Source of the DNA: Prado023 sp964638055
GTDB taxonomy: Bacteria > Actinomycetota > Actinomycetes > S36-B12 > CAIYMF01
Reading direction: 5' to 3'
DNA: 64,000 bases
NCBI GenBank assembly: GCA_964638055.1
Contig: CAZWXF010000003.1
Span: forward strand, 13,206 to 77,205
Position numbers and translations under genes: made by a program. Positions 55,319 to 63,963 of this stretch are shown piece by piece (position 1 is the stretch's first letter; every line of letters begins with the position of its first letter). The notes beneath the pieces are model-generated. The model was not told the origin of the DNA. It ran no database searches and saw only the letters and a program-made list of their open reading frames with translations.

Positions 55319-56398
55319 ATGATCCGCAAGCCCATGCAGATGGCAGCCCTGGCTGCCGCCGCGATGCTGGCCCTCACTGCCTGCTCCTCAGGGACGGCAA
55401 ACGAGTCCAACCCCACGGCAGCTCCTGAGGCGGTGAAGACCCTGCGTCTGGGGTTCTTCCCGAACCTCACCCACGCCCCGGCCCTGGTGGGCCAGCAGGG
55501 CGGCTTCTTCAAGAACGCGCTGAAGGACCTGGGGATCACTGTGACCCCCACGGCGTTCAACGCCGGACCTGACGCCGTGACCTCGCTGTTCGGCGGATCG
55601 CTGGACATCTCCTACATCGGGCCCAACCCGACGATCAACGCCTATGCCGAGTCCCAGGGGTCTGCCATCCGCGTGATCGCGGGCGCTGCCTCGGGCGGGG
55701 CGGCCCTGATCGTGAAGCCGGAGATCAAGTCGATCTCGGACCTCAAGGGCAAGACCCTGGCCACGCCGCAGATCGGCAACACCCAGGATGTCGCGCTGCG
55801 ACACCTGCTCAAGGAGAACGGTCTGAGCACGGACACCCAGGGGGGAGGGGACGTGAAGATCGCCCCCCAGGCGAACGGCGAGGGGCTGACGGCGTACTCG
55901 ACGGGGAACATCGACGGCGCCTGGGTGCCTGAGCCCTGGGTCTCCGAGTACCTCAAGGCAGGTGCCCACGTCCTGGTCGACGAGAAGACCCTGTGGCCCG
56001 ACGGGAAGTTCGTGACCACCAACATCGTGGTCCGCACGAAGTTCCTCAACGATCACCCGGATGTCGTCGAGGCGTTCCTGAAGGGCCACGTCGCCGCACT
56101 GCAGGAGATCGCCGATCACCCGAAGGAGGCCGCTGAGGCCGCGAACGCCAGCCTCAAGGCGCTCACGGGATCGGGGCTGGCCGCCGACGTGCTGGATCGC
56201 GCGTTCGGCGAGGTCGACTTCACCGCCGACCCGCTGCCTGCGACCCTGAAGACGTCTGCCGACCACGCCGTCGAGGTCGGCCTGCTCGACAGCGCGAAGC
56301 TGGATGCCGCAGGCGGCCTGCCGGGCACGCTGTACAGCCTCGACCTGCTCAACAAGGTCCTCGCCGACGCCAAGCAGCCCACGGTCGCCCAGCCATGA
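55319..56398 (+). CDS. ABC transporter substrate-binding lipoprotein (sulfonate/nitrate type)
   Basis: A 359-residue extracellular binding protein of the NMT1/SsuA/TauA class. The signal peptide ends in the lipobox LTAC, so the mature protein is a lipoprotein. LRLGFFPNLTHAPALVGQQGGFF, NAGPDAVTSLFGGSLDISYIGPNPTINAY and GAWVPEPWVSEYL are the hallmark segments of aliphatic sulfonate, taurine or nitrate binding proteins. Substrate cannot be fixed; the Rrf2 regulator in the cluster favours a sulfur source. ATG 55319 has AAAGGA 9 bases upstream. Overlaps the ATPase gene by ATGA. Confidence 0.92.
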   Translation: MIRKPMQMAALAAAAMLALTACSSGTANESNPTAAPEAVKTLRLGFFPNLTHAPALVGQQGGFFKNALKDLGITVTPTAFNAGPDAVTSLFGGSLDISYIGPNPTINAYAESQGSAIRVIAGAASGGAALIVKPEIKSISDLKGKTLATPQIGNTQDVALRHLLKENGLSTDTQGGGDVKIAPQANGEGLTAYSTGNIDGAWVPEPWVSEYLKAGAHVLVDEKTLWPDGKFVTTNIVVRTKFLNDHPDVVEAFLKGHVAALQEIADHPKEAAEAANASLKALTGSGLAADVLDRAFGEVDFTADPLPATLKTSADHAVEVGLLDSAKLDAAGGLPGTLYSLDLLNKVLADAKQPTVAQP

Positions 56399-57177
56399 GC
56401 GAGACACTCGTGGCCGGGGACCGGTCGGTCGCCGGGCTGGCAGCCGGGCACGCCTTGAGCATTCGTGGGCTGACTCGTTCGTTCGTCACCAAGCAGGGCG
56501 TCGTCGGCGCTCTGCGCGGCGTCGACCTGGACGTCGAGCACGGACAGTTCGTGGCCGTCGTGGGGGCATCTGGGTGCGGCAAGAGCACTCTGCTCTCCGT
56601 GGTCGCGGGGTTGGACAGTCCGAGCGCAGGGACCGTGGCCCGTGCGAACAAGGTGGCCCTGATGTTCCAGGACGCCACCCTGCTGCCGTGGCTGACGGCA
56701 CGGCAGAACATCGACCTGGCGCTGCGGCTGCGGGGAGTCCCCGCAGCCCAGCGTCGGGGTCGGGTCGACGAGCTCCTCGAGACGGTCCGCCTCGGAGATG
56801 CGGGGCATCGACGTCCGCACGAGCTCTCCGGCGGCATGCGACAGCGCGTCGCCCTGGCACGTTGCCTGGCTCAGGACACCCGCATCATCGCCATGGACGA
56901 GCCCCTGGGTGCCCTGGACGCGATGACCCGTGATCACCTTCATGACGAGATCGAGCGTGTCGTCTCCGAGCAGGACCTCACGGTCCTGTTCGTCACGCAC
57001 AACATGCGCGAGGCGGTGCGCCTGGCCGACCGCGTCATCCTCATGGCCGAGGGCCGGATCGTCCACGAGCACGTCGTGGACGTGCCGCGACCCCGGTCGA
57101 TCGACTCCGCGGAGGTCGCGGTTCGCGCTGGGGACCTCACAGCGCTGCTCCACCGATCCGGGGAGGGGAGGACCTGA
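56395..57177 (+). CDS. ABC transporter ATP-binding protein
   Basis: A 260-residue ATPase of the SsuB/TauB/NrtD class. VVGASGCGKSTLLSVVAGLD is Walker A, MFQDATLLPWLTARQNI the Q-loop, HELSGGMRQRVALARCLA the ABC signature, IIAMDEPLGALDA Walker B and the D-loop, FVTHNMREAVRLADRVILM the H-loop. It powers the uptake system encoded on either side; its stop codon overlaps the permease start (TGATG). Confidence 0.96.
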   Translation: MSETLVAGDRSVAGLAAGHALSIRGLTRSFVTKQGVVGALRGVDLDVEHGQFVAVVGASGCGKSTLLSVVAGLDSPSAGTVARANKVALMFQDATLLPWLTARQNIDLALRLRGVPAAQRRGRVDELLETVRLGDAGHRRPHELSGGMRQRVALARCLAQDTRIIAMDEPLGALDAMTRDHLHDEIERVVSEQDLTVLFVTHNMREAVRLADRVILMAEGRIVHEHVVDVPRPRSIDSAEVAVRAGDLTALLHRSGEGRT

Positions 57178-58013
57178 TGACCACTGTCCTGACCCCCGTG
57201 GTGGAGCGTCCGGTGACCCTTCCGGCCGGGTCTGGCTGGGGGCGCCGGATCTGGGCATGGAGCTGGCCCAAGCTGCTCGCCGTCGCCATCGTGCTCGCCG
57301 CCTGGCAGCTCGTGGTCTGGTCCGGGTGGCGCCCGGAGTACGTGCTGCCCGGGCCGGCGGCCGTGTTCGCGGTCCTGTGGGAGAGCATCGGCACACCCCG
57401 GTTCTGGCAGGGCATCGCCACGACGATGACCCGCGCAGTGCTCGGGTTCTCCCTGGCGCTGGTCATCGGCACGTTCGTGGGCATCCTGGTGGCCCGGATC
57501 CGGCCGTTGCGTCTGGCCGCCGGGGCCCTCATCACCGGCCTGCAGACCATGCCGAGCATCTCGTGGTTCCCACTGGCCATCCTGCTGTTCGGGCTCAACG
57601 AGCAGGCGATCCTGTTCGTGGTGATCCTCGGTGCCGCGCCGAGCATCGCCAACGGCGTGATCAACGGGATCGACCACGTGCCGCCCGCGTTCCTCCGGCT
57701 CGGAACCGTGCTGGGGGCCGGCCCGATCGCGCAGTACCGGCACATCGTCCTGCCAGCGGCCCTGCCCGCCTACGTCTCGGGCCTGACCCAGGGCTGGGCG
57801 TTCGCGTGGCGCAGCCTCATGGCGGGCGAGCTGCTGGTGATCGTGGCGGGTCGGCCCTCCCTGGGAGCCTCTCTGGAGTTCGCCCGCCAGTTCTCGCAGG
57901 CGGACCTCCTGCTGGCGACGATGTTGGTCGTCCTGATCCTGGGGATGCTGGTCGACGGCGTCTTCTCGTCCGCATCCCGGGCCCTGCGGCGTCGCTGGGG
58001 CCTGGCGAGCTGA
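57177..58013 (+). CDS. ABC transporter permease (sulfonate/nitrate type)
   Basis: A 278-residue permease with six hydrophobic segments, of the SsuC/TauC class. TMTRAVLGFSLALVIGTFVGILVARI starts the transmembrane domain; HIVLPAALPAYVSGLTQGWAFAWRSLMAGELL carries the EAA loop that contacts the ATPase. Last gene of the transporter; the Rrf2 gene follows 43 bp later on the same strand. Confidence 0.95.
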   Translation: MTTVLTPVVERPVTLPAGSGWGRRIWAWSWPKLLAVAIVLAAWQLVVWSGWRPEYVLPGPAAVFAVLWESIGTPRFWQGIATTMTRAVLGFSLALVIGTFVGILVARIRPLRLAAGALITGLQTMPSISWFPLAILLFGLNEQAILFVVILGAAPSIANGVINGIDHVPPAFLRLGTVLGAGPIAQYRHIVLPAALPAYVSGLTQGWAFAWRSLMAGELLVIVAGRPSLGASLEFARQFSQADLLLATMLVVLILGMLVDGVFSSASRALRRRWGLAS

Positions 58014-58056
58014 ATCATCCACCCGTCGCGCGAGATCCCTAACAGATCGGTGTTGT

Positions 58057-58524
58057 ATGTACTCCGTGCAGGTCTCGGCGCGTGTGGACTACGGAACTCG
58101 GGCCATGGCCGAGTTGGCGAGTCGCCCAGCGGGGGACTGGGCGACCGCCGACGAGCTCGCAGGCCTGCAGGGGCTTCCCGTGAAGTTCCTCGAAGGCATC
58201 CTGACCCAGCTGCGCCGTGCCGGGCTCGTCACGAGCAAGCGGGGGGCGGAGGGCGGCTACCAGCTGGGTCGGCCCGCCGACCAGATCGTCGTGGCGGAGG
58301 TGTTCCGGGCCCTCGAGGGGCCCATCGCCACCGTCCGCGGCCAGGCGCCCGAGGACATGGCCTATCCCGGGGCGGCCGAGCATCTGCGTGACGTGTACGT
58401 CGCCACCAGGGCTGCGCTGCGGTTGGTGCTCGAGCACGTGACGATGGCCGACATCGCCAGCGGAGAGCTGCCCCCCGATGTCCAGGCCTTCCTCGCGGAA
58501 CCGGGGGCCTGGGAGCGGCGCTGA
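58057..58524 (+). CDS. Rrf2-family transcription regulator
   Basis: A 155-residue Rrf2 regulator. VSARVDYGTRAMAELASRP and ADELAGLQGLPVKFLEGILTQLRRAGLVTSKRGAEGGYQLGRPADQIVVAEVFRALEGP give the winged helix with the family's GGYxL wing. It has no cysteine at all, so unlike IscR or NsrR it cannot hold an Fe-S cluster and is nearer to CymR-type members. With no ribosome site before ATG 58057, the message may be leaderless. It probably controls the ABC transporter upstream. Confidence 0.93.
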   Translation: MYSVQVSARVDYGTRAMAELASRPAGDWATADELAGLQGLPVKFLEGILTQLRRAGLVTSKRGAEGGYQLGRPADQIVVAEVFRALEGPIATVRGQAPEDMAYPGAAEHLRDVYVATRAALRLVLEHVTMADIASGELPPDVQAFLAEPGAWERR

Positions 58525-58604
58525 GCCCGGAAAGGGTCTGAGATCCAGTCCGCCCAGGCGTAACGGGGCGTTGCTGGCGCGACAGGATCTTGACCGGCGT
58601 CGTC

Positions 58605-58623
58605 GGTCGAGCTTGTCGAGACC
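58605..58623. repeat. Dispersed repeat, single copy
   Basis: GGTCGAGCTTGTCGAGACC followed by ACGACGCCAGG, between the convergent Rrf2 and bcp genes. Confidence 0.75.
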
Positions 58624-58642
58624 ACGACGCCAGGCCCCGTCT

Positions 58643-59110
58643 TCAGACGCCGAGCTCCCGGCGCAGCTTCGCCACATGCCCCGTGGCCCGCACGTTGTAC
58701 ATGGCTCGTTCGATCCGGCCCTCGGCGTCGATGACGAAGGTCGATCGGATCACCCCCACCACCTTCTTGCCGTAGAGGACCTTCTCCCCGTACGCGCCGT
58801 AGGCGACCAGGACCTCGTGCGTGGGATCGCTGGCCAGGGGGAAGGTCAACGCGTCCCGCTGCCGGAACCGCGCCAGCTTGGCCGGTTCGTCCGGGGAGAG
58901 CCCCACGACCGCTATGCCGCTGGCGGCCAGGGCGTCAAGGGAGTCGCGGAAGTCGCAGGACTCCTTGGTGCAGCCGGGGGTCATCGCCGCCGGGTAGGCG
59001 TAGAGGATCACCCGCCGCCCCCGCAGGGCCGAGAGGCGCACCCGCCCGCCCGCATCGTCGGGAAGGTCGAAGTCGGGCGCGAGGTCGCCTGGGGCCAGGT
59101 GGCCTGCCAT
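58643..59110 (-). CDS. bcp: Peroxiredoxin (thioredoxin-dependent, BCP type)
   Basis: A 155-residue peroxidase that reduces hydroperoxides with thioredoxin. APDFDLPDDAGGRVRLSALRG leads to the active site P-AAM-T-PG-C at Cys47 (peroxidatic) with Cys52 (resolving, TKESC) four residues on, the atypical 2-Cys arrangement of BCP. TFVIDAEGRI is the standard C-terminal strand. The hairpin element at 59128-59176 lies just upstream of its start. Confidence 0.95.
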   Translation of the reverse strand: MAGHLAPGDLAPDFDLPDDAGGRVRLSALRGRRVILYAYPAAMTPGCTKESCDFRDSLDALAASGIAVVGLSPDEPAKLARFRQRDALTFPLASDPTHEVLVAYGAYGEKVLYGKKVVGVIRSTFVIDAEGRIERAMYNVRATGHVAKLRRELGV

Positions 59111-59127
59111 CTGTGTCTCCTCTCGTG

Positions 59128-59176
59128 GCTGCGTAGTCGATGCGGTTCAGTGAGTTGACCGAATCGACTACGCAGC
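59128..59176. repeat. Hairpin element, copy 2
   Basis: An inverted repeat with 20-base arms (59128-59147 and 59157-59176) and a 9-base loop; 18 of 20 arm positions pair by standard rules or G-U. The right arm shares GACCGAATCGACTAC with 3086-3100. It lies between bcp (start 59110) and the divergent DUF3618 gene. Confidence 0.7.
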
Positions 59177-59274
59177 GAATCAGCCGAGAGTAGTCTCAGC
59201 CGGCGGCGGGCCGTGGCGGTTGCCGTCGCCGCCCGCGTAGGGTGTGGCCCGGATCGCGACTGCGAGGAGGATCG

Positions 59275-59655
59275 GTGGCCGAGAAGAAGGCTCAGTACGC
59301 CTGGAGTGAGCAGAAGCGCTCGGCGGACCAGATCGAGGCGGACATGGCCAAGAAGCGCGAGCGCCTGGCCGGCACGCTGGGCGAGCTCGAGATCAAGCTG
59401 GCCCCTGCGAGCCTCTCGGAGCGCGGCAAGTCGGCGGTGCGTGGCTACTACGTGGGCGACAGCGGCCCGCGCTGGGATCACATCGCCATCACGGTCGGAG
59501 CGGTCGGCGCGACCATCATCGGCATCAGGGCGTTCAGCCGCAGCGTGCGCTGGCTCCTGGGCGAGCAACGGCCCGTGAAGATACCGAGTGGCGTCGTGTT
59601 CGTCCCCGTCGCGTCGGGCTCTGTCGGCAGCGTGGGTCAGCTGGAAGCAGCCTGA
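59275..59655 (+). CDS. DUF3618 protein
   Basis: A 126-residue small protein of actinobacteria. RSADQIEADMAKKRERLAGTLGELEIKLAPASLSERGKSAVRGYYV is the DUF3618 motif of charged helix plus hinge, and a hydrophobic stretch (HIAITVGAVGATIIGIRAF) suggests one membrane segment. GTG 59275 follows GAGGAGG. Function unknown; a membrane-stress role has been suggested for similar proteins but is not shown here. Confidence 0.85.
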   Translation: MAEKKAQYAWSEQKRSADQIEADMAKKRERLAGTLGELEIKLAPASLSERGKSAVRGYYVGDSGPRWDHIAITVGAVGATIIGIRAFSRSVRWLLGEQRPVKIPSGVVFVPVASGSVGSVGQLEAA

Positions 59656-59710
59656 CCGTACGCTGACCCCGCCTTGCGGGGCCTGGCCGCCCTGGTGGCT
59701 CAGGAGTGGC

Positions 59711-60256
59711 TCAGGCTACGGGGCCCGTCTCGGCGTCTTCCGCGCCGGCCAGCTGTTGTTCGGGCACCGCGTGGGGGGCCTCGAGTCTCGTCTGGGCGTT
59801 CGCGCCGGCAAGAAGGGTCGGGCCGATCGTCCCCACGGCCAGCGCGATGATGGTCAGGGTCGCCGTCGCCACGTTGACAGCGGCGTCGGCGACGATCAGC
59901 TCCGGGTGATCCGGCGTCGTTCCGGCCGTCAGCGCCATGAGGTCGGCAAGACCGTGGAACATGTACGTCCCCGGGATGAGTGGGATCACCGGGGCGAAGG
60001 CGAAGATGGGCGTGGCCTGGTCGAAGCGCGGGGAGATCACCGCGGCGGTCAGCCCGACCGCGATGGCAGCGACGAAGCTCGCGAAGGGCAGTCCCGCGCC
60101 CGCGTGCTGCATCAGGGTCCGCAGGAGGTGCGCCGCCACGGCCAGGGCGACGATTCCGGGAAGCGTCCTGCGGGGGACCGAGAAGACCAAAGCGAATCCG
60201 AGCACGGCGAGGCCCGCCCACAGCGACATCGCCCACTGGATCGGGTCACCGCTCAC
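59711..60256 (-). CDS. Threonine/serine exporter, ThrE C-terminal half
   Basis: A 181-residue membrane protein equal to the second half of ThrE (DUF3815). FAPVIPLIPGTYMFHGLADLM has the IPG motif of the family, and there are about five hydrophobic segments. In Corynebacterium glutamicum ThrE is one protein; here it is split. The start GTG 60256 overlaps the stop of the upstream half (GTGA), so both are made together. Confidence 0.9.
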   Translation of the reverse strand: MSGDPIQWAMSLWAGLAVLGFALVFSVPRRTLPGIVALAVAAHLLRTLMQHAGAGLPFASFVAAIAVGLTAAVISPRFDQATPIFAFAPVIPLIPGTYMFHGLADLMALTAGTTPDHPELIVADAAVNVATATLTIIALAVGTIGPTLLAGANAQTRLEAPHAVPEQQLAGAEDAETGPVA

Positions 60257-61020
60257 GTGAGCGCCCCTGCCAGTGCCACCGAGACGGTCAGCCCGACCGC
60301 GGCCGAGGCCACGACGACTGCGCTCATGGCGAGCTTGACCATGCCGTTGAGGTAGTGGGCAGTGAGCAGGTCCGCCGTTCCGTTGAGCATCGGCACTCCC
60401 GGGACGAGGAACAGGGCACACGCTGCCAGGGCGGCGTCCGCCTCGGTGCCCATGTGCAGCAGGTTCGTGCCCATGGCGACGACGAACCCGGACACGAAGG
60501 CCGCGGCCGTCACCGAGACGAAGGGCTTGTGGTGGGCGCGGACGAGCGTGTGGCGGACCCAGGCTCCTGCCCATCCGCCGAGGAACGCCAGCAGGATGCC
60601 CTGCTGCGAGGCATGGAACAGCCCGGCGAAGGCCGCGGTCGACAGCCCGAGGGCCAACAGGACCCAGCCGGTCCGGTAGACGGGCGTCGAGTTCCGGATC
60701 AGGGTCAGGCGTGCCTGCACCTGGGCGGCGCTCAGCCCGTTGCGTTCGGTCTCCTCCACGAGCCGGCGAAGTTGTGTCAGCGCGTTGAAGTTGATCCCGA
60801 AGTGCCCTGCGCTGCGCCCTCCCGTCAGGAGTCCGCCGCTGCCGTCGGCGACCGTGATCGAGACGTTGATCGACGAGATCGCGCAGTGGCAGCGGGTCAC
60901 GCCGAGGGCCAGCGCCGTCCGCTCCATGAGGTCGACCGTGCGCTTCGTATGCCCTCCGGACTGCTGGACGAGCTCCCCTACGTCCAGGGCGATGTCCATG
61001 GCGTCGGCCAGGTCAGTCAC
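60253..61020 (-). CDS. Threonine/serine exporter, ThrE N-terminal half
   Basis: A 255-residue protein with a soluble N-domain (residues about 1-115: ALDVGELVQQSGGHTKRTVDLMERTALALG, INVSITVADG) followed by about five hydrophobic segments. ALFLVPGVPMLNGTADLL is the PGVP motif of DUF1212 (ThrE N-half). The two-gene form is common. Predicted to export threonine or serine. GTG 61020 is the likely start. Confidence 0.9.
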   Translation of the reverse strand: MTDLADAMDIALDVGELVQQSGGHTKRTVDLMERTALALGVTRCHCAISSINVSITVADGSGGLLTGGRSAGHFGINFNALTQLRRLVEETERNGLSAAQVQARLTLIRNSTPVYRTGWVLLALGLSTAAFAGLFHASQQGILLAFLGGWAGAWVRHTLVRAHHKPFVSVTAAAFVSGFVVAMGTNLLHMGTEADAALAACALFLVPGVPMLNGTADLLTAHYLNGMVKLAMSAVVVASAAVGLTVSVALAGALT

Positions 61021-61167
61021 GCCCCCGAATCTATCGCCCGGCCCTGGAACCCCTGCCGCCCCATCACGTCGGCCGTCGCTGGTCGCGGGCTCCCAGGCCC
61101 CCCCAGCAACCCCCAGATCGGACGGGCACGAGTGGCGTCAGGCAGCCAGGCCCGCTTGAGTTGCCCC

Positions 61168-62094
61168 ATGCCCAGACGCATCCTCGACGCGACAGCCCGG
61201 GATCTGGCCGGATACGGCAAGGCCGAGAAGCTGGCCGCGATCCGGGGCTCGGAGGGGCGCACGATCGCCTCGGAGATGATCTGCCCCGCGATGCCGTTGG
61301 TCTATGACGTGAGCAATCCGGAGCTGGCCGCGAGCCAGGGGGCGGACATCATCATCCTCAACGTGCTGGACGTGTGGGCGCCGGCCGTCCAGGCCGTTCC
61401 GGCCGAGTCCCCGGACGATGTCATCCGGGTGGTCAAGCGCCTGACAGGCCGACTCGTCGGAGTGAACCTCGAACCCGTCGATCCCACTGCCGAGCTCGTG
61501 ACCGCTTCCGACTTCACCGACGCGGGCACGGCCGGGCGGCTGGCGACTCCCGAGACCCTGCGACGCGCCGCCGAGCTGGGCGTCGATCTCATCGTCCTGA
61601 CGGGGAACCCGGGCATGGGAGTGACGACCAGGTCGATCATCCGATCGACCGAGGTTGCCCGCGACGTGGTCGGTGACGACGTGATCATCGTGGCGGGGAA
61701 GATGCACGCGGCAGGGACCTCCGAGGCCGGATCGGGGATCATCGACGTCGACACGATCGAGGCGCTCGTGGCGGCGGGGGCGGACGTGGTGCTGCTTCCG
61801 GCGCCGGGCACCGTGCCCGGCTGCCACGAGGCAGGGGTCCGTGGCTGGGTGGAGGCGGCCCACCGCGCGGGGGCTCTGACGATGACCGCGATCGGCACCT
61901 CCCAGGAGGGCGCCGACGTGGACACGATCAGGGCCATCGCCCTGATGGCCAAGATGACCGGCACGGACATCCATCACCTGGGCGACTGCGGCTACTACGG
62001 CATCACGCTGCCGGAGAACCTTGTCGCCTACGGCTTCGTCATCCGCGGCAGGCGTCACACGTACCGGCGGATGGCCATGTCCCTTCTCCGGTAG
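61168..62094 (+). CDS. Conserved TIM-barrel-like protein of unknown function
   Basis: A 308-residue protein. Its repeated strand-helix pattern (ADIIILNVLDVW, RLVGVNLEPVD, VDLIVLTGNPGMG, VIIVAGKMHAAGT, ADVVLLPAPGTVPG, LTMTAIGTSQEGAD) suggests a TIM barrel with a phosphate-binding glycine loop near the end (GTSQEGA). I recall similar proteins being named haloacid-dehalogenase-like or PEP-phosphonomutase-like, but neither set of motifs is here. MPRRILDATARDLAGYGKAEKLAAIRGSEGRTIASEMI is a conserved-looking N-terminus. Substrate and pathway are unknown. Confidence 0.82.
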   Translation: MPRRILDATARDLAGYGKAEKLAAIRGSEGRTIASEMICPAMPLVYDVSNPELAASQGADIIILNVLDVWAPAVQAVPAESPDDVIRVVKRLTGRLVGVNLEPVDPTAELVTASDFTDAGTAGRLATPETLRRAAELGVDLIVLTGNPGMGVTTRSIIRSTEVARDVVGDDVIIVAGKMHAAGTSEAGSGIIDVDTIEALVAAGADVVLLPAPGTVPGCHEAGVRGWVEAAHRAGALTMTAIGTSQEGADVDTIRAIALMAKMTGTDIHHLGDCGYYGITLPENLVAYGFVIRGRRHTYRRMAMSLLR

Positions 62095-62110
62095 ACCCTT
62101 CCGGGTCGCG

Positions 62111-62596
62111 ATGCCCGAGGATCGGGGGGTGCGTCTGCCGGATCTGGGCGATCGAGGACAGGGCTGGGTGGTGCTTCAGCTCGCCGTCCTGGGTGCGATC
62201 CCGCTGGTCGGGGTCCTCTCCCCGGGGTGGCCGGACGCCCTGGCCACGCCCATGATCGTCGTGGGGGCTGTCACCGGAGTGTTGGGCGGCGTCATCAGCG
62301 TGGCGGGAGTCGCCGGCCTGGGCCGTTCCCTCTCCGTCTTCCCCGAACCTGGCCCCTCCGCCGAGCTGGTGACGTCGGGTATGTACGGCCGCGCCCGCCA
62401 CCCGATCTACGGCGGCCTGATCCTGGTGGGTCTGGGTATCGCCCTCGCGTTGTCGGCGTGGGCGGTGCCCGTGGCGGCCCTGCTCGCCCTCGTCCTGGAC
62501 GGCAAGAGCAGGGTGGAGGAGCGTCGCCTGATGGGACACTTCCCGCCGTACGCCGAGTACCGGTCCCGAGTGCCGCACAGGTTCTTCCCGGTCTGA
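62111..62596 (+). CDS. Isoprenylcysteine carboxyl-methyltransferase-like protein
   Basis: A 161-residue membrane protein with four or five hydrophobic segments. GMYGRARHPIYGGLILVGLGIAL and KSRVEERRLMGHFPPYAEYRSRVPHRFFP are the ICMT/PEMT signatures: RHPxY...G, then E-E-x-x-L...F-x-x-Y-x-x-Y. Bacterial members are predicted methyltransferases without protein-prenyl targets; some act on lipids. ATG 62111 lies 16 bp after the preceding gene. Confidence 0.9.
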   Translation: MPEDRGVRLPDLGDRGQGWVVLQLAVLGAIPLVGVLSPGWPDALATPMIVVGAVTGVLGGVISVAGVAGLGRSLSVFPEPGPSAELVTSGMYGRARHPIYGGLILVGLGIALALSAWAVPVAALLALVLDGKSRVEERRLMGHFPPYAEYRSRVPHRFFPV

Positions 62597-63258
62597 TCCC
62601 CTTGGGACGCGAAAGGTGTACCTGCCGGCGGTGGTGATCACCGCTTTCGCCCCGTCCATGGCGCATCAGCGAGTCGATGTCGAGCATGTCGCCGCGCACC
62701 ATCCTGACCCCTCTGTCGCCAGACGTTGCGGATCGAGTCGGTGCGCAGACGGACCAGCGCACCGAACAGGTTGCCGCGGTCGAGCAGCTCGTTCAACGAC
62801 CCACCACGTTCCCGGTGCCGCCGACCACGGGCGGGCCTCATCCGTGGCTTCTCGCAGGGTGATCAGATTGCTTCGACGTTCGCGGTGCAGCCTCACAACG
62901 TGATCAATGGCAGCCGTGTCATGTTGTCCAGCAGTGATCCGGAGGCGGACCGCGCCCTCTCGCTGGCGTTCTGGGGCTACCGCATGTTGACGCGGGTGGC
63001 GGGTGGCTGGGCTTCGAGCCGACGGCCGCGGAACTGGCCTCCGAGCTGGCGTCGGAGGCCTCCCAAGCGATGCAAGGTCGTCGCGCCAGCCTCCTCGTGC
63101 ACGTCCCGGAACGACCGCGCCCACTGCTTGAGCATCCAGGGCGGGCGAAGACTACGATCCCACGTGAGGCAGGCTGATCGGCCTGTTCTACAGCGCGTCG
63201 CCAGCGTGGAGGTTTCTTGGTCTCGCACCACGCTCGAGCCGTCAACTGAGGAGAAGCG
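62597..63258. other. No recognised gene
   Basis: About 660 bp without a supported gene. On the minus strand 62638-62841 reads NELLDRGNLFGALVRLRTDSIRNVW, and on the plus strand about 62855-63000 reads DQIASTFAVQPHNVINGSRVMLSSSDPEADRALSL; neither has a family I recognise. Fragments of decayed genes are possible. Confidence 0.4.
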
Positions 63259-63525
63259 ATGCCCACCGTGATCGGCCACCATGACGTCAAGGACGTGGAT
63301 CATTGGCTAGCCTCGCCGAAGCGGGCAGAGTTCTTCGGACCTCTGGGCATCACCAACATCCGGACATTCGTTGACCCGCAGAACCCCACGCGGGTCGCAG
63401 TCCTCTTGGACGTCCCAGATTTGGACGCCCTCACGAGGGCGATGCAGACCCCCGGGGCGGCCGAGGCGATGGCGTACGACGGCGTCCTCCCCGAGACCCT
63501 GGTCATCCTCGTCGAGGCCAAGTAG
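63259..63525 (+). CDS. Small conserved protein, function unknown
   Basis: An 88-residue soluble protein (GHHDVKDVDHWLASPKRAEFFGPLGITNIRTFVDPQNPTRVAVLLDVPDLDALTRAMQTPGAAEAM). The strand-helix-strand pattern fits a dimeric alpha/beta barrel like ABM-type proteins. It has no cysteine. ATG 63259 follows GAGGAG at good spacing. The surroundings give no hint of its role. Confidence 0.75.
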   Translation: MPTVIGHHDVKDVDHWLASPKRAEFFGPLGITNIRTFVDPQNPTRVAVLLDVPDLDALTRAMQTPGAAEAMAYDGVLPETLVILVEAK

Positions 63526-63963
63526 AGAGCCGTTGCGCGGCCGGGAGTCCGGTACGGCAACGACCTGGCCAGCGGGCGAGCGTGGATCGATCGAGCATGA
63601 CCGCGCCATCCCTCATCGGGTGGTGGCGTGGTAGCTGAGGATGAGCACCCCAGTGCTGGTCTGGTTCATTGGTGAGTCCTGGTGGCGGGGGGGCACTTGC
63701 AGCCTCTGGAACCCCGGCATGGACTGCTCCGGGGGAAGCAGCCCAAGCTGGTCGTATCGATCCCAAGGCGCTCGATGCGCCTGGCCGGTGTCGTCTCAGC
63801 CGCCCGCCCAAGCGGGCTCCAGGAGGGCGAGGCTCCACCGCTGTTCCGGGTGCAGGGCGGTCGAGGCCAGCGGTCACGACGATCCTCCGCTGCCTCGCTC
63901 GCAGCAGCGTTGGTGTCGATCGTCTTCAGGAGAGCTCACAAGTTGCCCTGACCTGCTCTGTTG
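63526..63963. other. No recognised gene
   Basis: About 440 bp between the small protein and the tRNA with no reading frame I can support and no clear repeat. Confidence 0.5.
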
